From NCBI RefSeq assembly GCF_900113805.1, contig NZ_FOQT01000003.1:186001-250000 (forward strand): a DNA stretch of 64,000 nucleotides, written 5' to 3'. Under the pieces are notes generated by a model that was not told the origin of the DNA, searched no databases, and was given only the letters and a program-made list of their open reading frames with translations. Origin of the DNA: Halpernia frigidisoli (lineage in GTDB: Bacteria; Bacteroidota; Bacteroidia; Flavobacteriales; Weeksellaceae). Made by a program: the position numbers and the translations under genes. This document shows, piece by piece, positions 55,632-62,762 of this stretch; position 1 is the first letter of the stretch, and each line of letters opens with the position of its first letter.

Positions 55632-55666
55632 GATAATTGATAATTGATAATTGATAATTGATAATT
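55632..55666. repeat. Heptamer tandem array (GATAATT x5)
   Basis: Five perfect head-to-tail GATAATT units just before the four-helix-bundle gene. Inverse-oriented, less regular copies (ATCAATTATCATTAATC) follow that gene at 56036-56058, so the gene sits between inverted arms. Confidence 0.9.
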
Positions 55667-55671
55667 AAAAA

Positions 55672-56034
55672 ATGGAAAATAATTTTAACCAAATAATTGC
55701 AGACCGAACAAAATTATTGACCGTAAAAATTATTAATAATTTTTCAAACTTACCTTACTCAGATAAAGTTTCGGTAATTAGAAAACAATTATTTAGATGT
55801 TCGAGTTCAGTTGCTGCAAATTATAGAGCAATGTGTAGAGCAAGATCGCTAAAAGAAAAATATGCTAAAATTTGTATTGTTGTCGAAGAAGCGGACGAAA
55901 CAGTTTTTTGGCTTGAAGTAACAGAAGAAATAAATATGATATCGCGCGAAATATTAAAAGAATTAAAAAATGAAGCAATGGAAATTTTAAAAATAACCGC
56001 TGCTTACAAGAAAAAGTTAGGCGAAGGACTGTAA
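55672..56034 (+). CDS. Four helix bundle protein (S23/IVS-type)
   Basis: 120 residues of the family also found inside intervening sequences of 23S rRNA genes. Typical signature SDKVSVIRKQLFRCSSSVAA followed by NYRAMCRARSLKEKYAKICI and VVEEADETVFWLEV. All-helical, no catalytic motif; molecular role unknown. It interrupts the murE-mraY junction and is flanked by inverted AT-rich repeats, so I read it as an inserted cassette in the dcw cluster. Confidence 0.92.
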   Translation: MENNFNQIIADRTKLLTVKIINNFSNLPYSDKVSVIRKQLFRCSSSVAANYRAMCRARSLKEKYAKICIVVEEADETVFWLEVTEEINMISREILKELKNEAMEILKITAAYKKKLGEGL

Positions 56035-56035
56035 T

Positions 56036-56058
56036 CAATCATCAATTATCATTAATCA
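56036..56058. repeat. Right arm of the four-helix-bundle cassette
   Basis: AATCATCAATTATCATTAATC region directly after the stop codon. Its reverse complement contains GATAATTGATGATTGATT, matching the GATAATT units of the left array. Confidence 0.7.
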
Positions 56059-56070
56059 CTTATAGTAACT

Positions 56071-57312
56071 ATGCTGTATTACCTCTACGAATATCTCACG
56101 AGCCACGGAATTTACATTCCTGGTTTAAATCTTTTAAGATATATTTCTTTTAGAGCAGCAATTTCTGTGCTTTTATCTTTGCTTATCGCAATGGTTTACG
56201 GTAAAAAAATCATCAATTATTTGCGTAAAAAACAAATGGGCGAAATGGTTCGCGATCTTGGTCTGGACGGACAAAAACAGAAAGAAGGAACCCCAACGAT
56301 GGGTGGGTTAATTATCATTATTGCGACTCTAATTCCGGTTTTTCTATTTACAAGGGTTCTCAATATTTATATCGTTCTTCTAATTATTTCGGTAATCTGG
56401 ATGGGCATCATTGGATTTATTGATGATTATCTTAAAAAAGTAAAGAAAAACAAAGACGGACTTAGCGGGAAATTTAAAGTGATCGGACAAGTTGGTTTGG
56501 GTTTAATAATCGGTATCACCATGTATTTTCATCCAGACATTACTGTCAAAAGAAAATATGCAGATGCAACCGTGATTAATAGAAATAACGTCGAACAAAA
56601 CTTTCAGGAAGCCGAAAAAGCAACAATTTCTACCGTTCCTTTTGCGAAAAATAACGAGTTTGATTACAGTAAAATTTTATTCTGGATGTCGCCAGAAAAA
56701 GCCGCAGAATGGTCTTGGTTGGTTTTTATTCCTATTGTGATTTTTATCGTTACTGCAGTTTCAAATGGTGCAAATATCACTGACGGAATTGATGGTTTGG
56801 CTTCCGGCACAAGCGTCGTCATACTGCTCACTTTGGCGTTTTTGGCCTACGTTTCGGGTAATATAATTTTCGCCGATTATCTTAACATAATGTTCCTGCC
56901 AAACATGGGTGAAACCACCATTTTTGCGCTCGCTTTAGTCGGCGCAGTTATCGGATTTTTTTGGTACAATACTTATCCGGCTCAGGTTTTCATGGGCGAT
57001 ACAGGAAGTTTAATGCTTGGCGGAGTCATTGCAGTTTTAGCAATAATTTTAAGAAAAGAACTTTTGATCCCGATTTTATGCGGTGTCTTTTTAATAGAAA
57101 ATATCTCGGTAATTGCGCAGGTTTTTGTCTTTAAATACAGAAAGAAAAAATTTGGTTTAGAATACGCGCAGAATAACAGATTATTTAAAATGTCGCCTTT
57201 GCATCACCATTATCAAAAAGAAGGTTACCACGAAAGTAAAATCGTTAACCGCATGATAATCATCGGTGTTATGCTCGCGATTATTTGTTTAATAACATTA
57301 AAAGTAAGATAG
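56071..57312 (+). CDS. mraY: Phospho-N-acetylmuramoyl-pentapeptide-transferase
   Basis: Transfers the muramyl-pentapeptide to undecaprenyl phosphate, giving lipid I. About ten membrane segments. Key motifs: [15 protein letters not shown], the aspartate pair in [36 protein letters not shown], and [18 protein letters not shown]. The 413 residues include an enlarged loop (about 155-225) usual in Bacteroidota. Confidence 0.97.
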   Translation: MLYYLYEYLTSHGIYIPGLNLLRYISFRAAISVLLSLLIAMVYGKKIINYLRKKQMGEMVRDLGLDGQKQKEGTPTMGGLIIIIATLIPVFLFTRVLNIYIVLLIISVIWMGIIGFIDDYLKKVKKNKDGLSGKFKVIGQVGLGLIIGITMYFHPDITVKRKYADATVINRNNVEQNFQEAEKATISTVPFAKNNEFDYSKILFWMSPEKAAEWSWLVFIPIVIFIVTAVSNGANITDGIDGLASGTSVVILLTLAFLAYVSGNIIFADYLNIMFLPNMGETTIFALALVGAVIGFFWYNTYPAQVFMGDTGSLMLGGVIAVLAIILRKELLIPILCGVFLIENISVIAQVFVFKYRKKKFGLEYAQNNRLFKMSPLHHHYQKEGYHESKIVNRMIIIGVMLAIICLITLKVR

Positions 57313-57384
57313 AATATGAATTTTAAACTTTAATATTTGGGCAGCAATTTGACTACGTCGAATGCTTACTAATTATTTTTTTAT

Positions 57385-57488
57385 GGCAGCATTTCCGCCT
57401 TCCGTTCCCAATCTTTTTGCCACGAAATTGGTTTTTTAGAAAGAAAGGTTTTCGCAGGCAAAAAGGATTTCCACTCAAGTCGGGCTGC
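57385..57488 (+). repeat. REP-like intergenic repeat, copy 4
   Basis: GGCAGCATTTCCGCCTTCCG at the left end, ACTCAAGTCGGGCTGC at the right end; GCAGC and GCTGC are terminal inverted repeats. Inner stem AATCTTTTTGCC (57410-57421) against GGCAAAAAGGATT (57457-57469). It interrupts the mraY-murD junction of the dcw cluster. The rest of this 238-bp gap shows nothing notable. Confidence 0.88.
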
Positions 57489-57550
57489 AATTAGTATCAA
57501 AGTTGAAGATTTTAGATAAAAATAAAAACTCTGAAAAGAGAATTAATTAT

Positions 57551-58888
57551 ATGAAGAAAATTGTAGTTTTAGGTGGCGGCGAAAGCGGTTTTGGCGCGGC
57601 TTTTCTCGCGAAATCTCAAGGTTTGGAAGTTTTTCTTTCAGACAAAGGTGAGATTTTGGAAAATTACAAACAATTATTAATTGATAACGGGATAGAATTT
57701 GAAGAAGGAAAACATTCAGAAGAAAAAATTCTAAGCGCAGATTGGATCATTAAGAGTCCAGGAATTCCGAAAAAAGCGGAAATAATTGCAAAAATTAAGG
57801 CAAAAAATATCAGATTATCTTCTGAAATAGAATTTGCCGCGGCTTTTACAGATGCAAAAATTATCGCGATCACTGGAAGCAACGGAAAAACAACGACCAC
57901 TTCTTTAATTTATCACATTTTAAAAGACGCCAAACTAAATGTCGGTTTAGGCGGAAACATCGGGACAAGTTTCGCAAAGCAAGTCGCTAGTGAAAAATTC
58001 GATTACTATGTTTTGGAAGTGAGCAGTTTTCAGTTGGACGATGTTCAAAATTTCAGACCTTACATTTCTTTGCTTTTAAATTTAAGTCCGGATCATTTGG
58101 ATCAATACAATTATAATTACGAGGAATACGCTTTGGCAAAATTTAAAATTGCCGAAAATCAGGAAAATGATAATTATTTCATCTACAATAAAGATGATGA
58201 AATGAGCCAGAAACTTTTAGAACAACTGGATTTAAAAGTAAATAAGATCGCATTTTCATTAAAGGAAAAATTATCGGAAGGTGGATTTATAGAAAATGGA
58301 ACTATAAACGTCAATTTTAAAGACACTTTTTCAATGAAAATTGAAGATCTTTCTTTAGTCGGAAATCATAATATTGCGAATAGTTTAGCCGCTTCAATTG
58401 CGAGTAAAATACTGAACATCAGCAATGAAAATATCAGAAATTCTCTGATGACTTTTCAGGCGGTTGAGCACCGATTAGAAAATTTACCAGAAATAAATGG
58501 CGTCACTTTTATCAATGACAGCAAAGCGACCAACGTAAATGCAGCCTATTACGCTTTAGAAAGTATGACAAAACCAACAATTTGGATCGTTGGCGGAACG
58601 GACAAAGGAAATGATTATACGGAAGTTGAAGATCTCGTAAAAAGAAAAGTAAAAGCAATTGTTTGTTTAGGGATTGATAATCAGAAAATTATAGATTTCT
58701 TTAAAGATAAAAAAGAATTGATTTACAGCACTTCAAGTATGGAAGAAGCGGTAAAAGTGTCGAAATCTTTGGCAAAATTTGGGGATGCAGTTTTATTATC
58801 ACCATGTTGCGCGAGTTTTGATCTTTTTAAAAATTATGAAGACCGCGGCAATCAATTTAAACAACAGGTTTTAAAAAACCACAATTAA
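57551..58888 (+). CDS. murD: UDP-N-acetylmuramoyl-L-alanine--D-glutamate ligase
   Basis: Adds D-Glu in peptidoglycan precursor synthesis. VLGGGESGFGAAFLAK (UDP site), IAITGSNGKTTTTSLIYHI (P-loop), LNLSPDHLDQY, FINDSKATNVNAAYYAL and LLSPCCASFDLFKNYEDRG. Start set at ATG 57551 (445 residues); the longer frame from 57503 reads through the spacer after the REP-like element. Confidence 0.96.
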   Translation: MKKIVVLGGGESGFGAAFLAKSQGLEVFLSDKGEILENYKQLLIDNGIEFEEGKHSEEKILSADWIIKSPGIPKKAEIIAKIKAKNIRLSSEIEFAAAFTDAKIIAITGSNGKTTTTSLIYHILKDAKLNVGLGGNIGTSFAKQVASEKFDYYVLEVSSFQLDDVQNFRPYISLLLNLSPDHLDQYNYNYEEYALAKFKIAENQENDNYFIYNKDDEMSQKLLEQLDLKVNKIAFSLKEKLSEGGFIENGTINVNFKDTFSMKIEDLSLVGNHNIANSLAASIASKILNISNENIRNSLMTFQAVEHRLENLPEINGVTFINDSKATNVNAAYYALESMTKPTIWIVGGTDKGNDYTEVEDLVKRKVKAIVCLGIDNQKIIDFFKDKKELIYSTSSMEEAVKVSKSLAKFGDAVLLSPCCASFDLFKNYEDRGNQFKQQVLKNHN

Positions 58889-58905
58889 AAAATACCCGTA
58901 AAAAA

Positions 58906-58937
58906 GTCCTCTCCTTTGGAGAGGGTTTGGGAGAGGA
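58906..58937. repeat. Stem-TTT-stem hairpin repeat directly before ftsW
   Basis: CCTCTCC (58908-58914), TTT, GGAGAGG (58918-58924), then GTTTGGGAGAGGA, a second copy of the right half. It ends one base before the ftsW ATG, so it occupies the ribosome-binding region. Confidence 0.8.
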
Positions 58938-58938
58938 T

Positions 58939-60174
58939 ATGGAAAACCAAACTACAGAAAACAAATTTGAATATCTAAAAGGCGATAAAGTGCTTTGGAT
59001 GGTCATTATTGTTATTTCTGTTTTCTCAATTTTCCCGGTTTATTCAGCAAGTTCAAATTTGCAATACATTGTGAATAATGGAACTACGACAAGTCACGTC
59101 ATAAAACATATGGTTTTTGTTGTGGTAGGTTTGGCTATTATGCGCGGTGTGGGAACTATAAAATATGAATACTTGGGGAAATTAAGCAGTTTCCTTTTGG
59201 GCGTAACCATTGTACTTCTAATTTTAACAATTTTCACCGGACAAACTATTGATGGTGCATCGGCTTCACGCTGGTTAAAAATCCCCGGAACGCCGATCTC
59301 TTTCCAACCTTCGTCTTTTGCTTATTTAATGTTAATTATTTATCTCTGTCGCTATTTAACGAAAAAAATAAAACGCGAAAGACTTCCTTTTGAAAACGTA
59401 CTCTATATTTTCGGACCGGTTTTACTGGTTTTTGGTTTGGTGGCAAAAGATAATGGTTCTACCGCTTTAATGATTTTAATGGTTTCTATTGCGGTTTTAA
59501 TTATCGGTCAACTGAATTGGAAGTACATTGTCGGGTTTGCTTCAGTTTCAGTTATGGCAATTATTTTATTTTTAGTTGTCGCATTAAATACAAGTTTAAT
59601 AGGCGGAAACCGCGTTCACACCTGGATGAGTCGTGTTGAAACTTTCACAAGTCCAAAAAAAGCGGCCGGCGTTGATGATGAAGCATTAAAAGCAAAAAAT
59701 TACCAAGTCATGCAAGCCAAAGCGGCAATCGTTCACGGTGGAATTACTGGAATGGGACCAGGAAAAAGTGCTTTAAAAACAACTTTACCGCAATCCGTTT
59801 CTGATTTTATTTTTGCAATCGTCGTTGAAGAGTATGGAATAATTGGCGCTACTTTTTTAATTGCGCTTTATTTAATTATGATCATTCGGATCGTAATAAT
59901 TGCCAGTAAGATGCCAGCATTTTTCGGGTCATTGTTGGTTCTCGCGATCGGGATAATGATCTTCGTGCAAGTTGCCGTAAATATTGCCGTAGCGGTAAAT
60001 TTAATTCCTGTGACTGGTCAACCTTTGGCGCTGATAAGTTATGGTGGAACATCAATGCTGGTGACTTATTTTCAGTTGGGAATTATTTTAAATGTAAGTT
60101 CCAGAATACAGATCTACGATGAAGAAGGAATGGGCAAAAAACAGAATATTGAAGAAATAAACGATATCGCTTAA
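58939..60174 (+). CDS. ftsW: Septal peptidoglycan glycosyltransferase FtsW
   Basis: SEDS-family lipid II polymerase that works with FtsI. ATG 58939 (MENQTTENKFEYLKG); 411 residues with about ten membrane segments. Family motifs: VYSASSNLQYI, WLKIPGTPISFQPSSFAYL, DNGSTALMI, ITGMGPGKSALKTTLPQS then VSDFIFAIVVEEYGIIG, and PVTGQPLALISYGGTSML. A repeat hairpin covers its upstream region. Confidence 0.96.
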   Translation: MENQTTENKFEYLKGDKVLWMVIIVISVFSIFPVYSASSNLQYIVNNGTTTSHVIKHMVFVVVGLAIMRGVGTIKYEYLGKLSSFLLGVTIVLLILTIFTGQTIDGASASRWLKIPGTPISFQPSSFAYLMLIIYLCRYLTKKIKRERLPFENVLYIFGPVLLVFGLVAKDNGSTALMILMVSIAVLIIGQLNWKYIVGFASVSVMAIILFLVVALNTSLIGGNRVHTWMSRVETFTSPKKAAGVDDEALKAKNYQVMQAKAAIVHGGITGMGPGKSALKTTLPQSVSDFIFAIVVEEYGIIGATFLIALYLIMIIRIVIIASKMPAFFGSLLVLAIGIMIFVQVAVNIAVAVNLIPVTGQPLALISYGGTSMLVTYFQLGIILNVSSRIQIYDEEGMGKKQNIEEINDIA

Positions 60175-60278
60175 ATCCCCTAAATCCCCAAAGGGGACTT
60201 TTAGAAAATAAAATATGACAGAAAATAGAAACATAGAGTCTAACGAAATTTCCCCCTTTGGGGGAAAGGGGGATTTTC
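60173..60278. repeat. Inverted-arm repeat around the murG start codon
   Basis: Left arm (60174-60200) AAATCCCCTAAATCCCCAAA then GGGGACTTTT; right arm (60246-60278) AAATTTCCCCCTTTGGGGGA then AAGGGGGATTTTC. The right arm resembles the reverse complement of the left. The murG ATG (60215) lies between them and the right arm is translated in frame as about EISPFGGKGDF. Confidence 0.82.
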
Positions 60279-61402
60279 GTGTTCTAATGAGTGGTGGCGG
60301 AACCGGCGGACATATTTTCCCGGCGATCGCGATTGCGCAGGAAATCCAGAAAAGATTTCCTGAAACAGAATTTTTATTTATCGGCGCTCAAAATAAAATG
60401 GAAATGGAAAAAGTGCCGCAAGCAGGATTTAAAATTGAAGGTTTAAACATTGCGGGATTTGACAGAGGAAATAAATTAAAAAATATTTCTCTTCCCTATA
60501 AAGTGATAAGTAGTTTGCTTAAAGTTAAAAACATCATCAAACAATTTAAACCAGATTTCGCCATTGGAACTGGTGGTTTTGCGAGCGCGCCGGCTTTGTA
60601 CGTCGCCTCAAATTTGGGTGTGAAAACATTTATTCAAGAGCAAAATTCTTTACCTGGAAAAAGCAATCAGTTCTTGGCTAAAAAAGCACAGGCAGTTTTC
60701 ACGGCTTATCCAAAAATGGAAAGTTTCTTCGAAAAAAGCCAGACTTTCTTTCTTGGAAATCCAGTTCGGGAAACTATTGTTAATGATTTAATTGATAGTA
60801 AAACTGCGAAAGAAAAATTAGGTTTAAATCCACAGATTTTAACCATACTTTCTGTCGGTGGATCTTTAGGTTCAAGAACTATAAATAACGCTTGGAAAGA
60901 TAATTTAGAGAAATTAAAAGGAACTGGCTTTCAATTAATTTGGCAAACTGGAAAAACTGATTACGAAAAAATAGTTGTCAGTTGTCAGTTGTCAGTTGAC
61001 GGAAAAACTGACAACCAACAACCAACAACTGACAACCAAATTACTATAAAAGAATTTATTTCAGATATGGCTTTGCATTATTCTGCCGCTGATGTGATTG
61101 TTTCTCGCGCAGGTGCGATCGCAATTTCAGAATTGGCGATTGCTAAGAAACCTTTAATATTAGTTCCATTACCAACTGCAGCAGAAGATCATCAAACTAA
61201 AAATGCTTTGACTTTGGTTGAAAAAAATGCCGCAAAAATGGTAAAAGACACCGAAATGAAAGATAAATTTTGGCCTACTTTAATGGAAATCTGCGAGAAT
61301 GAAAATCTTCGCAAAACGATGAGCGAAAATTTAGAAGATTTTGCAAAACCAAATGCAACGCAAGAAATTGTAGATGAAATATTAAAAATAATTAATAATT
61401 AA
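60215..61402 (+). CDS. murG: Lipid II synthase MurG carrying two repeat-derived insertions
   Basis: Adds GlcNAc to lipid I at the inner face of the membrane. GT28 motifs: VLMSGGGTGGHIFPAIAIAQ, IGTGGFASAPALYVAS, EQNSLPGKSNQFLA, SVGGSLGSRTINNAW, and SRAGAIAISELAIAKKPLIL. Two segments are not family-like: residues about 9-21 before the first Gly-rich loop, encoded by the C/G-run palindrome, and residues 254-275 (VVSCQLSVDGKTDNQQPTTD and NQ), encoded by a TTGTCAGT palindrome between IWQTGKTDYEKI and ITIKEFISDMAL. Both keep the frame. The length of 395 exceeds the usual 355-370. Confidence 0.95.
   Translation: MTENRNIESNEISPFGGKGDFRVLMSGGGTGGHIFPAIAIAQEIQKRFPETEFLFIGAQNKMEMEKVPQAGFKIEGLNIAGFDRGNKLKNISLPYKVISSLLKVKNIIKQFKPDFAIGTGGFASAPALYVASNLGVKTFIQEQNSLPGKSNQFLAKKAQAVFTAYPKMESFFEKSQTFFLGNPVRETIVNDLIDSKTAKEKLGLNPQILTILSVGGSLGSRTINNAWKDNLEKLKGTGFQLIWQTGKTDYEKIVVSCQLSVDGKTDNQQPTTDNQITIKEFISDMALHYSAADVIVSRAGAIAISELAIAKKPLILVPLPTAAEDHQTKNALTLVEKNAAKMVKDTEMKDKFWPTLMEICENENLRKTMSENLEDFAKPNATQEIVDEILKIINN
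60974..61037. repeat. Palindromic repeat inserted in frame inside murG
   Basis: GTTGTCAGTTGTCAGTTGTC then AGTT, short spacer GACGGAA, then AACTGACAACCAACAACC and AACAACTGACAACC. The arms are inverted copies of TTGTCAGT-type units, related to the arms around the coaE start. Confidence 0.88.
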
Positions 61403-62761
61403 ATGAGTCATTTCAGTTCATATCAAAATTTTTATTTCGTTGGCATCGGCGGCATCGGAATGTCGGCGCTTGCAAGATATTTTCACTCAATCGGTGGAAA
61501 TGTTTTGGGTTATGATAAAACTGAAACAAAATTGACTTCCGCCTTAATTTCTGAAGGAATAAAAATTAATTTCGAAGATAAAGTAAGTGACGAACTTTTA
61601 AAATTAACAAAAGAAAATACGCTGGTCATTTACACGCCAGCAATTAAAAAATTAGAAATTTTAGACTTTTTTACTGAGTTAAATTTTACCATTTATAAAA
61701 GAGCGCGCGTTTTAGGAATGATCACGGATCATACGGAATGCATTGCAATTGCAGGAACTCACGGTAAAACAACAACCTCATCTTTGGTAGCGCATCTTTG
61801 CAAAGAAGCCAACCTTCCCTTTTCCGGATTTTTAGGCGGAATTGCAGAAAATTTTAAATCTAATTTTATTTTTAACGGTAATGAAATTTCTGTTGTTGAA
61901 GCCGATGAATACGACCGTTCTTTCATGAATTTAAAACCGGATTGGGCAGTCATAACTTCCCTTGATGCTGATCATTTGGACATTTACGGCGATAAAGAAA
62001 CTATTGAAAAAAGTTTTCGCGATTTTGGTGCTTTGGTTGAAAATGACAATCAGTTATTTGTAAGAAAAGGAATTGAAATTGGCCGTGGTGCAAAAACTTA
62101 TGCCGTAAATGAAAAAGCACATTTTTATTCCGACAATCTTCGGATGGAAAAAGATTTCATTTATTTTGATTTCCACACAGAGACTAAGAAAGTTGAAGAT
62201 TTTATTTGGGAAATTCCGGGTATTCACAATGTGGAAAATGCGACTGCGGCAATTGCAATTTTACATGGAAAGGGGGTTGATTTTGAAATGATTAAAAGAG
62301 GAATTAGAAGTTTTAAAGGTATAAAACGCCGTTACACAAAGTATTTCTTCGACAATGGTAAAAATTATATTGACGATTATGCGCATCATCCGACGGAATT
62401 AGACGCGGTCATTGGAAGTATAAAAACATTTCATCCCAATAAAAAATTATTGGTTGTTTTTCAGCCGCATTTGTTCAGCAGAACACGCGATTTTGCTGAT
62501 GATTTTGCTAAAAGTTTGGAAGCCGCAGATGAACTAATTCTTTTGGATATTTACCCAGCAAGAGAACTTCAGGAAAACTTTGAAGGTGTAACCTCTAAAT
62601 GGTTATTAAATAAAATTAATTTAAAAAATAAAGAAGTTTCGACTTTAAACGAGGCTTTTAACAAAATAAAAGAAAAAGAGTTCGATATTTTATTAACAGT
62701 TGGCGCTGGAAATATTGACACATTAAGCGACCCAATAATTAATTGGCTTTCAAAAAATTAG
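61403..62761 (+). CDS. murC: UDP-N-acetylmuramate--L-alanine ligase
   Basis: First Mur ligase of the stem peptide. FVGIGGIGMSALARYFHSIG (UDP site), IAIAGTHGKTTTSSLVAHL (P-loop), VVEADEYDRSFMNLKPDWAV, the Asp-His pair in LDADHLDIYG, IDDYAHHPTELDAVIGSI and VVFQPHLFSRTRDF. The 452 residues are normal. Begins directly at the murG stop codon. Confidence 0.97.
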   Translation: MSHFSSYQNFYFVGIGGIGMSALARYFHSIGGNVLGYDKTETKLTSALISEGIKINFEDKVSDELLKLTKENTLVIYTPAIKKLEILDFFTELNFTIYKRARVLGMITDHTECIAIAGTHGKTTTSSLVAHLCKEANLPFSGFLGGIAENFKSNFIFNGNEISVVEADEYDRSFMNLKPDWAVITSLDADHLDIYGDKETIEKSFRDFGALVENDNQLFVRKGIEIGRGAKTYAVNEKAHFYSDNLRMEKDFIYFDFHTETKKVEDFIWEIPGIHNVENATAAIAILHGKGVDFEMIKRGIRSFKGIKRRYTKYFFDNGKNYIDDYAHHPTELDAVIGSIKTFHPNKKLLVVFQPHLFSRTRDFADDFAKSLEAADELILLDIYPARELQENFEGVTSKWLLNKINLKNKEVSTLNEAFNKIKEKEFDILLTVGAGNIDTLSDPIINWLSKN

Positions 62762-62762
62762 A

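Noticed and set aside
55632-55666. GATAATT tandem array as a CRISPR-like or regulatory iteron array
   Set aside because: Units are 7 bp with no spacers, there are only five, and no cas or replication gene is near. It fits better as an arm of the cassette.
57339-57365. Possible fifth REP-like end (GGGCAGCAATTTGACTACG) just before copy 4
   Set aside because: Only the GGCAGC core matches; the CCGCCTTCCG motif and a right end are missing.
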